From assembly GCA_016213985.1 (NCBI GenBank), contig JACRPJ010000036.1:1-5473 (forward strand): 5,473 nt of DNA, given 5' to 3'. Below, piece by piece: positions 1 through 4,652 of this stretch. This stretch comes from Candidatus Woesearchaeota archaeon. Its GTDB lineage: Archaea > Nanobdellota > Nanobdellia > Woesearchaeales > GW2011-AR9. Within the stretch, counting starts at the first letter, position 1. Every line of letters starts with the position of its first letter. The translations under genes were made by a program, and so were the position numbers. The notes below the pieces were generated by a model. It had not been told where the DNA came from, did not search any database, and saw only the letters and a program-made list of their open reading frames with translations.

Positions 1-1
1 A

Positions 2-49
2 AATGGTGCAGGAAAAACCACTTTAGCCAATAAATTAGTTGAGACTTAG
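2..49 (+). other. Short P-loop-like reading frame ending in TAG, upstream of and in frame with Rpp29
   Basis: The first bases read NGAGKTTLANKLVET and then TAG at 47-49. The stretch NGAGKTT resembles a Walker A nucleotide-binding loop of the ABC/kinase kind, but only 15 residues are visible and the window edge cuts it on the left. It lies in the same frame as the Rpp29 sequence that begins right after the TAG. I know of no Rpp29 protein with a P-loop at its N-terminus. Three explanations fit: the tail of an unrelated upstream gene, a chance resemblance in a poorly read sequence end, or a chimeric join. No function can be assigned. Confidence 0.2.
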
Positions 50-286
50 CAGCCATTAACTGCACTTATCGGGAAAGAAATAAGCATTGTCGCGTCAACT
101 AACAAGTGCGACTTGGGAAGGAGTGGGAAAGTAATCGACGAAACCAAGTTTACACTTAAAGTTGACTGTGAAAGCAAAATAAAAACTTTGCTTAAGAAGA
201 ACATAACCTTCAGGATCAAAGAAAATAACCAAATAATCGAAGGAAAGAAGATAACTAAAAGACCCGAAGAGAGATTAAAAAACTAA
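50..286 (+). CDS. rnp1: RNase P protein component 1 (Rpp29/Pop4 family), 5' end unresolved
   Basis: Rpp29 is a protein subunit of archaeal RNase P, which trims the 5' leader from pre-tRNA; it forms an Sm-like beta-barrel and pairs with Rpp21. The frame after the TAG at 47-49 gives 78 residues starting QPLTALIGKEISIVAST. The family signature is clear: LIG-K at the start of the barrel, STNKCDLGRSGKVIDETKFTL in the middle, and a final EGKKITKRPEERLKN, matching the usual G..L..RPE.R ending. Only the first 15-25 residues of a normal protein are missing. No ATG, GTG or TTG occurs in this frame between the TAG and the TTG at 113, which is too far in to be the start. An ATG at 3 lies in another frame. 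The gene ends 16 nt before uS17, its usual archaeal neighbour. Identity is secure from the conserved core; the start is either a sequence error, recoding, or real damage. Confidence 0.82.
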   Translation, partial: QPLTALIGKEISIVASTNKCDLGRSGKVIDETKFTLKVDCESKIKTLLKKNITFRIKENNQIIEGKKITKRPEERLKN

Positions 287-302
287 AAAGCAAGACCAAA
301 AA

Positions 303-680
303 ATGAAAAAACAGATATTGGGGATTGATGCACCAGAAAAGGAATGTACGGATAAGAAGTGTCCGTTCCATGGACAGGTCAATGTTAAAAAAGAACTATT
401 TACGGGAAAAGTAACCAAGAAGGATATCCATCACTCTGCGACCATCGAATGGTTCCGGCCTTATTATGTTCAAAAATATGAAAGGTACGAATTAAGAAGG
501 TCAAGAATAAGAGTACATAATCCCGCCTGTATAAATGCAGAAGTGGGACAAGAGGTGCTGGTAGCAAAAACCAAACCCCTGAGTAAGACCAAACATTATG
601 TTATAATCCAGATGAGAGAGAGCGGGAGTAAGGAAGAGATCAAAGCACCTGCCGCTCCCAAGACCAGAAAACAAAAGTAA
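303..680 (+). CDS. rps17: Small subunit ribosomal protein uS17 (archaeal S17)
   Basis: uS17 is a primary 16S rRNA-binding OB-fold protein of the small subunit. The 125-residue product has the archaeal/eukaryotic N-terminal segment GIDAPEKECTDKKCPFHG (residues 7-24), with C15, C20 and H23, which bacterial S17 lacks. It is followed by the core with KYERYELRRSRIRVHNP at 58-74, ACIN at 75-78 and PLSKTK at 92-97. All these are strongly conserved in archaeal S17. After about residue 105 comes a short basic tail rich in Lys, Ala and Pro (KEEIKAPAAPKTRKQK) that is slightly longer than usual. The ATG at 303 is the natural start because the archaeal N-terminal motif begins a few residues later. No clear Shine-Dalgarno sequence precedes it. 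It sits between Rpp29 (16-nt gap) and uL14 (12-nt gap). Confidence 0.97.
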   Translation: MKKQILGIDAPEKECTDKKCPFHGQVNVKKELFTGKVTKKDIHHSATIEWFRPYYVQKYERYELRRSRIRVHNPACINAEVGQEVLVAKTKPLSKTKHYVIIQMRESGSKEEIKAPAAPKTRKQK

Positions 681-692
681 TTGTAATCGAAA

Positions 693-1094
693 ATGAAAGC
701 AATAAAAAGTAGTATGACCCGAGCCCTGCCGCTGCAAGCATATATTAACGCCTGTGACAATTCCGGCGCCAAAGTGCTAAAAATAATCTCAGTAAAAGGG
801 CACAAAACGGTGAGAGGAAGGATTCCCTCTGCGGGTGTGGGAGACTTAGTCATGGCCTCAATAAAAAAAGGCAAACCAGAGCTGCGTAAGACGGTAGTTC
901 CGGCAGTAATCGTAAGACAGAGAAAAGAATACCGACGTGCCGATGGTACCAGGATAAAATTTGAAGATAATGCTGCAGTAGTGCTTAAAGATGAAAAAGG
1001 AAGTCCTAAAGGAACGCTGCTCAAAGGGCCCATCGCTAAAGAAGCGGCGGAACGTTGGCCGGCAGTAGCTAAAGTTGCCAGCATGATTGTATAA
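693..1094 (+). CDS. rpl14: Large subunit ribosomal protein uL14
   Basis: uL14 is a beta-barrel protein of the large subunit that binds 23S rRNA at the subunit interface, next to L19e/L24e-type proteins in Archaea. The product has 133 residues, the normal archaeal length. It opens with MKAIKSSMTRALPLQAYINACDNSGAK, where ACDNSGAK (20-27) is the signature of the family, followed by the VKG and VGDLVMASIKKGKPE strands and VVPAVIVRQRKEYRR. Near the end come IKFEDNAAVVL and the LLKGPIAKEAAERWP segment typical of Archaea and eukaryotes. The ATG at 693 is preferred over the internal ATG at 714 because archaeal L14 proteins begin with a similar MKAI segment. The stop TAA is at 1092-1094, followed by a 46-nt spacer before uL24. 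Confidence 0.97.
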   Translation: MKAIKSSMTRALPLQAYINACDNSGAKVLKIISVKGHKTVRGRIPSAGVGDLVMASIKKGKPELRKTVVPAVIVRQRKEYRRADGTRIKFEDNAAVVLKDEKGSPKGTLLKGPIAKEAAERWPAVAKVASMIV

Positions 1095-1140
1095 ATGGCT
1101 TAGAAAAATCAGGATGTTAACAAAGAATAGGAACTCAAAA

Positions 1141-1590
1141 ATGAGTAAACTAAAATTTTCCACCGCCTGGAAAAGAAGCACCAAAGCAAGAAAACAACGC
1201 CGGTATAGATTTAATGCTCCTTTACATTTAAAACAGAAACAGCTCCATGTACATTTGTCCCCAGACTTAAGAAAGAAGTATGGATACAGAAACGTGCAGG
1301 CTAGAAAGAACGATAAAGTAAAAGTATTAAGGGGACCGTTTGCTAAGAAAGAAGGGAAAGTAGAAAGGATCAACCTCAAGAAGGAAAGGGTTTTTATCAC
1401 TGGCATAGAGATGATTAAGAAAGATGGAACCAAACTTTTGGTTCCGTTGCACCCCTCAAACCTAATGATTATTGATCTAGATTTAAATGATAAAAAAAGA
1501 AAACATAAATTAGAATCCAAGAAGAAAGCTGTAGAAAGTTCAAAGGATGACCACAAAGCTAAAACTAAGAGTAATGAGGATAAGAAATGA
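1141..1590 (+). CDS. rpl24: Large subunit ribosomal protein uL24 (archaeal type) with Lys-rich tail
   Basis: uL24 binds 23S rRNA early in large-subunit assembly. From ATG 1141 the protein has 149 residues. It has the archaeal entry region with NAPLHLKQK (25-33) and the HLSPDLRKKYGYRNVQARKNDKV stretch. A KOW domain (about 57-83, VKVLRGPFAKKEGKVERINL) follows, then the DGTKLLVPLHPSN ending (95-107). All match archaeal L24/eukaryotic L26. Beyond about residue 117 is a tail of some 30 residues rich in Lys, Asp, Glu and Ser, which most archaeal L24 proteins lack. The open frame extends upstream, with an ATG at 1114 and a TTG at 1087 inside uL14, but 1141 fits the family N-terminus and has AGGA at 1129-1132 as a weak ribosome binding site. 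The stop TGA overlaps the eS4 start. Confidence 0.95.
   Translation: MSKLKFSTAWKRSTKARKQRRYRFNAPLHLKQKQLHVHLSPDLRKKYGYRNVQARKNDKVKVLRGPFAKKEGKVERINLKKERVFITGIEMIKKDGTKLLVPLHPSNLMIIDLDLNDKKRKHKLESKKKAVESSKDDHKAKTKSNEDKK
1426..1445 (+). repeat. Near-perfect 20-bp palindrome inside the uL24 gene
   Basis: GGAACCAAA at 1426-1434 is followed by CT and then by its exact reverse complement TTTGGTTCC at 1437-1445. In RNA the arms could extend by three more pairs (two of them G-U) using 1423-1425 and 1446-1448. The sequence encodes the conserved DGTKLLVP part of uL24, so the symmetry may be a by-product of coding. A two-base centre is too short for a normal hairpin loop, so only an opened-up version could fold. 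Confidence 0.4.
1575..1580 (+). promoter_or_regulatory. Ribosome binding site for eS4
   Basis: TGAGGA lies 6 nt before the ATG at 1587, inside the last codons of uL24. Together with the ATGA stop/start overlap it suggests that eS4 translation is coupled to uL24 translation. Confidence 0.55.
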
Positions 1591-2282
1591 AAAATCACTT
1601 GAAGAGGCTCTCCTCACCAAAAACTTGGATGATCAACCGAAAGAAAAGTAAATATGTCATCAGACCAAAAGCTGGAGCACATGCTTTATCAGAAGGCATC
1701 GCCTTGGGACTCATAATAAGAGACGAGTTAAAGCTAGCCTCCACTTTGGCAGAAACGCGAAAAGTATTGAACAATAACGAAATACTTGTCGATGGGAAAC
1801 GAAGAAAAGAGTATCGCTTCATTGTAGGGTTATTTGACGTGATAACCATTCCCCATCTCTACCAATTATATCGGGTAATGTTTGACCAGAAAGGTAGAAT
1901 AATTGTAGTAACAATCAGCCCGGAGGAGAGCAAGATAAAAGTATGTAAAATAGTGGGGAAAACGGTGCTAGCAAACAATAAGGTCCAGTTTAATCTCCAT
2001 GACGGAAAAAATATTATTGCTGATATCAAAGCTAAAGTTGGAGACAGCATAGTAGTCAGCCTTCCCTCACTGGAAATTATTGAAGTACTTCCTTTGGCGC
2101 CAAAAGCAGTGGTATTCCTAACTAAAGGTAAACACAAAGGAGGTATAGGAATATTCAAAGAAATAAAAGGAGACGAGGGAGTTTATCTCAAAGAAGGAGA
2201 AGAGATCAAAACAGCAAAAGAGTATTTGTTTGTAATCGGAAAAGATAAGCCGGTTATGGAGATTAAAAGCCGAGCATCCTAA
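1587..2282 (+). CDS. rps4e: Small subunit ribosomal protein eS4 (S4e)
   Basis: eS4 is found only in Archaea and eukaryotes and binds the 16S/18S rRNA body of the small subunit. The 231-residue product has the family N-terminus HLKRLSSPKTWMINRKK (4-20) and RPKAGAHALSEGIALG. An S4-like RNA-binding segment spans about 45-90, with NEILVDGKRRKEYRFIVGLFDVITI. The central domain contains YRVMFDQKGR and LHDGKNI, and a C-terminal KOW segment is at about 172-195 (VVFLTKGKHKGGIGIF). Length and domain order are normal. The gene starts within the uL24 stop (ATGA at 1587-1590), showing co-translation, and ends 9 nt before uL5. Its place between uL24 and uL5 is diagnostic of an archaeal cluster. Confidence 0.97.
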   Translation: MKNHLKRLSSPKTWMINRKKSKYVIRPKAGAHALSEGIALGLIIRDELKLASTLAETRKVLNNNEILVDGKRRKEYRFIVGLFDVITIPHLYQLYRVMFDQKGRIIVVTISPEESKIKVCKIVGKTVLANNKVQFNLHDGKNIIADIKAKVGDSIVVSLPSLEIIEVLPLAPKAVVFLTKGKHKGGIGIFKEIKGDEGVYLKEGEEIKTAKEYLFVIGKDKPVMEIKSRAS

Positions 2283-2291
2283 TCACTTAAA

Positions 2292-2813
2292 ATGGCACTC
2301 AACCAAAAGAACAACCCCATGAAAGAAATAAGAATCGCTAAAGTTACTTTGAATGTGGGATCGGGAAAAGACGAAGAGCACCTAAAGAGGGGGTTGAAGC
2401 TATTACATAAAATTACTTCCACTACTCCGGTTAAAACCAAAACTAAAAAAAGGATTCCCGGCTGGGGATTAAGACCTGGGCTGGTAATAGGATGTAAAGT
2501 TACGGTAAGAAAAAATACTGAACGATTATTGAAAAGGCTGCTAGCAGCCAAAGATAACACTCTAAGTGAAGGGAACTTTGATAGCAAAGGAGGCTTTTCA
2601 TTTGGAATTCCTGAGTACATCGATATCGAAGGGATGGATTATGATCCAGAGCTAAAAATCATGGGACTAGAAGTAGCAGTAACCCTAGAAAGACCAGGAT
2701 ATAGGATCAGGAAAAGAAAATTAAATCGAAAAGCAGTAGGTAAAAAGCATCTCATTACCAAAGAAGAAGCAATTGACTTTATTAAAAAACTGGGTGTGGA
2801 GGTGGTTAGATAA
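2292..2813 (+). CDS. rpl5: Large subunit ribosomal protein uL5
   Basis: uL5 binds 5S rRNA together with uL18 in the central protuberance and contacts P-site tRNA. The product has 173 residues. Signatures are NPMKEIRIAKVTLNVGSG (8-25), TPVKTKTKKRIPGWGLRPGLVIGCKVTVR (45-73), and FSFGIPEYIDIEGMDYDPELKIMG (102-125). ATG 2292 is chosen over the internal Met because archaeal L5 commonly has the NPMREIRI context with some residues in front. The WGLRPG variant is one I associate with DPANN archaea, a memory-based hint only. The last codons, GTG GAG GTG GTT, double as the ribosome binding site for uS14, which begins 2 nt after the stop. Confidence 0.97.
   Translation: MALNQKNNPMKEIRIAKVTLNVGSGKDEEHLKRGLKLLHKITSTTPVKTKTKKRIPGWGLRPGLVIGCKVTVRKNTERLLKRLLAAKDNTLSEGNFDSKGGFSFGIPEYIDIEGMDYDPELKIMGLEVAVTLERPGYRIRKRKLNRKAVGKKHLITKEEAIDFIKKLGVEVVR
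2798..2804 (+). promoter_or_regulatory. Strong ribosome binding site for uS14
   Basis: GGAGGTG is fully complementary to the archaeal 16S 3' end (CACCTCC). It lies inside the end of uL5, 11 nt before the ATG at 2816. It is the strongest such match in the window and supports ATG 2816 as the real uS14 start, even though that frame soon stops. Confidence 0.6.
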
Positions 2814-2815
2814 CC

Positions 2816-3006
2816 ATGACTACTAGCGATTATAAAAAAGCATTCAAGCAATTGAACGCTAAACCGGTAAAGAAAGCTGAATCGCACTGAAAAAATGCCG
2901 AAACTGCGGAAGAAGTAGGGGCCTAATTAACAAATATGGAGTATACCTCTGCCGCCAGTGCTTCCGCGAAATAGGTCCAAGCATAGGCTTCAAAAAATAT
3001 TACTGA
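2816..3006 (+). CDS. rps14: Small subunit ribosomal protein uS14, split by an apparent -1 frameshift
   Basis: uS14 is a small zinc-ribbon protein in the head of the small subunit. Two frames are needed. From ATG 2816, behind a strong ribosome binding site, the sequence reads [20 protein letters not shown] and stops at TGA 2888-2890. One frame back (open from 2881 to TGA 3004-3006) comes the full zinc ribbon: CRNC, 14 residues, CRQC, then [14 protein letters not shown], the usual uS14 ending. The second part has no ATG, GTG or TTG after its upstream stop at 2878-2880, so it cannot easily be a separate gene. The switch must fall in about 2881-2887; one missing base there, such as an extra A in the GAA near 2880, would join both into about 63 residues. 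Options are a sequencing/assembly error, programmed frameshifting, or a real mutation. As uS14 is essential, an error seems likeliest. The N-terminal part is longer than the roughly 50-residue form of many archaea. Confidence 0.85.
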
Positions 3007-3013
3007 AACGAGC

Positions 3014-3018
3014 GAGGT
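3014..3018 (+). promoter_or_regulatory. Ribosome binding site for uS8
   Basis: GAGGT sits 5 nt before ATG 3024 in the short uS14-uS8 gap and matches the 16S anti-Shine-Dalgarno sequence. It fixes the uS8 start and stands out because most genes in this window lack such a site. Confidence 0.65.
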
Positions 3019-3023
3019 AAAAA

Positions 3024-3413
3024 ATGTTCAACGATCCATTAGCAGCAACATTGGCTAAGATATTAAATGCTGAAAAAGTTGGTAAGCGCGAAGTACTAGT
3101 AAAGCCAACATCAAAACTCATCAAGGAGGTACTCACCATAATGAATGAGCATAACTACTTAGGATCGTATGAAGAAATAGAAGACGGGAAAGGGGGCGTA
3201 TTAAAAATCAATTTACTTGGGAACATCAATAAATGCGGAGTGGTAAAGCCGAGATTCTCCACCAAACACAACAATTTTGAGAAATGGGAGAAAAGATACC
3301 TCCCTTCAAAGGATTTTGGCGTGATTGTTGTTTCCACCTCGCTAGGAATCATGACCCATTACCAGGCGAAAGATAAGAAAGTGGGGGGGAAATTGCTCGC
3401 TTACTGCTACTAA
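3024..3413 (+). CDS. rps8: Small subunit ribosomal protein uS8
   Basis: uS8 binds the central domain of 16S rRNA and in many prokaryotes also represses its own operon by binding mRNA. The product has 129 residues, the expected archaeal length. It begins MFNDPLAATLAKILNAEKVGKREVLVKPTSKLI, the classic DPLA...I.NAE..GK opening. It continues with INLLGNINKCGVVKPRFS (62-79) and ends with the conserved VVSTSLGIMTHYQAKDKKVGGKLLAYCY, including the STS(L)GIMTH rRNA-binding loop. A run of seven G at 3383-3389 falls within VGGK and keeps the frame. The downstream spacer with two hairpins is of interest because S8 is a known translational regulator in bacteria; whether it acts so here is unknown. Confidence 0.97.
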   Translation: MFNDPLAATLAKILNAEKVGKREVLVKPTSKLIKEVLTIMNEHNYLGSYEEIEDGKGGVLKINLLGNINKCGVVKPRFSTKHNNFEKWEKRYLPSKDFGVIVVSTSLGIMTHYQAKDKKVGGKLLAYCY

Positions 3414-3419
3414 AACAAC

Positions 3420-3446
3420 GAGAAAAATGAAAAAAGCATTTTTCTC
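3420..3446 (+). promoter_or_regulatory. Perfect 10-bp hairpin in the uS8-uL6 spacer
   Basis: GAGAAAAATG (3420-3429) and its exact reverse complement CATTTTTCTC (3437-3446) enclose a 7-nt loop AAAAAAG. The hairpin begins 6 nt after the uS8 stop. Its 3' arm carries five T, but the stem is A/T-rich and no long T tract follows, so a terminator is not convincing. It could be an mRNA processing or protection site, or a protein-binding structure. Confidence 0.55.
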
Positions 3447-3449
3447 TAG

Positions 3450-3475
3450 TTTAAAAGTATTTCATACTTTATAAA
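3450..3475 (+). promoter_or_regulatory. Second hairpin with TATA-like sequences directly before uL6
   Basis: AAAGTAT (3454-3460) and ATACTTT (3464-3470) form a 7-bp stem with a TTC loop. TTTA at 3450-3453 and TAAA at 3472-3475 add four more pairs past one bulged A (3471). The structure ends 2 nt before the uL6 ATG. The same bases contain TTTAAAAG (3450-3457), about 25 nt upstream of the ATG and so placed like an archaeal TATA box for a leaderless transcript. A second TTTATAAA at 3468-3475 is too close to the ATG for that role. No purine-rich BRE is obvious. Both an internal promoter and an RNA control structure are possible; AT-richness alone could also make such symmetry. Confidence 0.4.
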
Positions 3476-3477
3476 CA

Positions 3478-4017
3478 ATGAAAAATAACTTCGTTAAAGA
3501 AATACCCTTTGGAGAAAAAGTAACCGCTCAAATAGCTGGAACTACACTAAAAATCAAAGGCCAAAATGGAGAAGTAGAGAGAAACTTTAATCATCCTAAA
3601 ATATCGATAACCATAGCTGACCATAAGGTGGTGATATCTACCTTCCGACACACCAAAGGCGAGAAAACCATATTAGGCGCTTTCGCATCCCACGTTAAGA
3701 ATATGGTTGAAGGGGTTGAAGAACCCCATACTTATAAATTGAAAATATGCTCTGGACATTTTCCCATGACTGTGACTCTGGGAGGGAACGAATTAACCAT
3801 AAAAAACTTTTTTGGGGAGACTATTCCTAGAAAAGTGACCCTACCAAAAGGAGTAGAAGTAAAAATGAGTGGTAGTGATATAACCATAACCAGTCCGGAT
3901 ATAGAAGCCGCAGGATTAGCTGCGTCACGGATAGAAAACTTATGTCGAATAACTAAGCGCGACATACGAAGATTCCAGGATGGTATATACATCACCCACA
4001 AACCGGAGAAGAGATAA
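3478..4017 (+). CDS. rpl6: Large subunit ribosomal protein uL6
   Basis: uL6 binds 23S rRNA near the sarcin-ricin loop and the factor-binding site. The 179-residue product shows the two repeated L6 domains. The first begins VKEIPFGEKVTAQIAGTTLKIKGQNGEVERNF and runs to about residue 75, with FASHVKNMVEGV marking its end. The second carries the archaeal IKNFFGETIPRKVTLPKGVEVKMSGSDITITSPDIEAAGLAASRIE and the final RDIRRFQDGIYITHKP (161-176). Length is normal. The ATG at 3478 follows a 64-nt spacer with two hairpins and no Shine-Dalgarno sequence, which would suit a leaderless mRNA start or coupling to uS8. eL32 follows after 20 nt. Confidence 0.97.
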   Translation: MKNNFVKEIPFGEKVTAQIAGTTLKIKGQNGEVERNFNHPKISITIADHKVVISTFRHTKGEKTILGAFASHVKNMVEGVEEPHTYKLKICSGHFPMTVTLGGNELTIKNFFGETIPRKVTLPKGVEVKMSGSDITITSPDIEAAGLAASRIENLCRITKRDIRRFQDGIYITHKPEKR

Positions 4018-4037
4018 AACATCAATAACCTAAAACC

Positions 4038-4649
4038 ATGAAAACCGAAAATTTGCTGGAATTGAGAAAGAAAATAAAAAAATCCAAGCCCCAGTTTGTA
4101 GAGAGGGAATCAAAAGGGTACGCACGAATTAAGCCGAGATGGAGGTATCCACGGGGAACGTCCTCTCCTATACGTAGAAGATTAAGAGGGGAGCCACGAT
4201 TGGTGACCGCTGGGTACGGATCCCCCAGAGAAGTGCGTGGGCTGCATTCCTCTGGATTAGAAAAAGTAGTTGTTAGCAACGCTCCTGGTTTACAAGCTAT
4301 CGATCCCAAAAAGCAAGGGGCAATCATCTCTTCAACTGTGGGGAACAAGAAACGCTTGGAATTACTTCGACTAGCAGTTGAGAAGAAAATAAGGGTGTTG
4401 AACGTAAAAAACGCAGAGAAGCTTATTGAAAAAATCCAGTCTGAATTCGCTGCCAGAAAGCATTCCAGAGAAGATAAGCTTAAGGAAAAAGGTAAGAAGC
4501 ACGAAGAGAAGAAATACAAAGCCGAAGACAAAAAGAAGAAGAAAGAAGAGGAGAAAGCAAAAGCTGAGGAAAACAAAGAAGAAAAGACTAAGACTGAGAA
4601 AAAAAAAAAAAAAGAAGCAATCGAAAAAAGCTTAATTAAAAGGCAGTAA
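4038..4649 (+). CDS. rpl32e: Large subunit ribosomal protein eL32 with long Lys/Glu tail
   Basis: eL32 is a large-subunit protein specific to Archaea and eukaryotes. Residues 1-122 hold the standard protein: LLELRKKIKKSKPQFVERES (6-25), KPRWRYPRGTSSPIRRRLRGEPRLVTAGYGSPREVRGLHSSG (32-73) and the ending LLRLAVEKKIRVLN (109-122). About 80 extra residues follow; from about 140 they are almost only Lys, Glu, Ala, Asp and Thr, probably a flexible or helical charged extension reaching out from the ribosome. The gene ends in EAIEKSLIKRQ. A run of 15 A at 4599-4613 codes for five Lys in the tail; any gain or loss there would change the frame, so the final residues depend on the read being exact. As the frame stays open to a stop 3 nt before eL19, the length as read is plausible. 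Confidence 0.95.
   Translation: MKTENLLELRKKIKKSKPQFVERESKGYARIKPRWRYPRGTSSPIRRRLRGEPRLVTAGYGSPREVRGLHSSGLEKVVVSNAPGLQAIDPKKQGAIISSTVGNKKRLELLRLAVEKKIRVLNVKNAEKLIEKIQSEFAARKHSREDKLKEKGKKHEEKKYKAEDKKKKKEEEKAKAEENKEEKTKTEKKKKKEAIEKSLIKRQ
4599..4613 (+). repeat. Run of 15 A within the eL32 tail
   Basis: An uninterrupted A15 tract encodes five consecutive Lys codons (AAA). Such tracts are prone to polymerase slippage, transcriptional slippage and base-calling errors. It is the longest homopolymer in the window. Confidence 0.9.
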
Positions 4650-4652
4650 GAA

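Noticed and set aside
47..49. Genome-wide recoding of TAG as a sense codon
   Set aside because: TAG ends eL19 one base before the uL18 start, and no other gene in the window has an internal TAG, so a general reassignment is not supported.
1095..1103. ATG GCT TAG mini-frame right after the uL14 stop
   Set aside because: Two codons only, without a ribosome binding site; more likely chance in the 46-nt spacer than a regulatory leader.
858..1598. Open frame of 246 codons on the - strand opposite uL14 and uL24
   Set aside because: Hydrophobic, Phe-rich composition is the antisense image of Lys-rich ribosomal genes; no start signal or recognisable domain.
2093..2104. 12-bp palindrome TTTGGCGCCAAA in eS4
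   Set aside because: Short, fully within conserved coding sequence, and leaves little room for a stable hairpin; chance is sufficient.
3420..3449. First spacer hairpin as a transcription terminator
   Set aside because: The stem is A/T-rich and not followed by a T run, and the same operon clearly continues with uL6 and further ribosomal genes.
3712..3727. 6-bp hairpin GGGGTT/AACCCC with GAAG loop in uL6
   Set aside because: Short stem inside coding sequence with no T tract; no reason to see it as a terminator or regulator.
4426..4635. 69-codon frame within eL32 in another + frame
   Set aside because: A Lys/Arg-only product caused by the A-rich tail of eL32 read out of frame.
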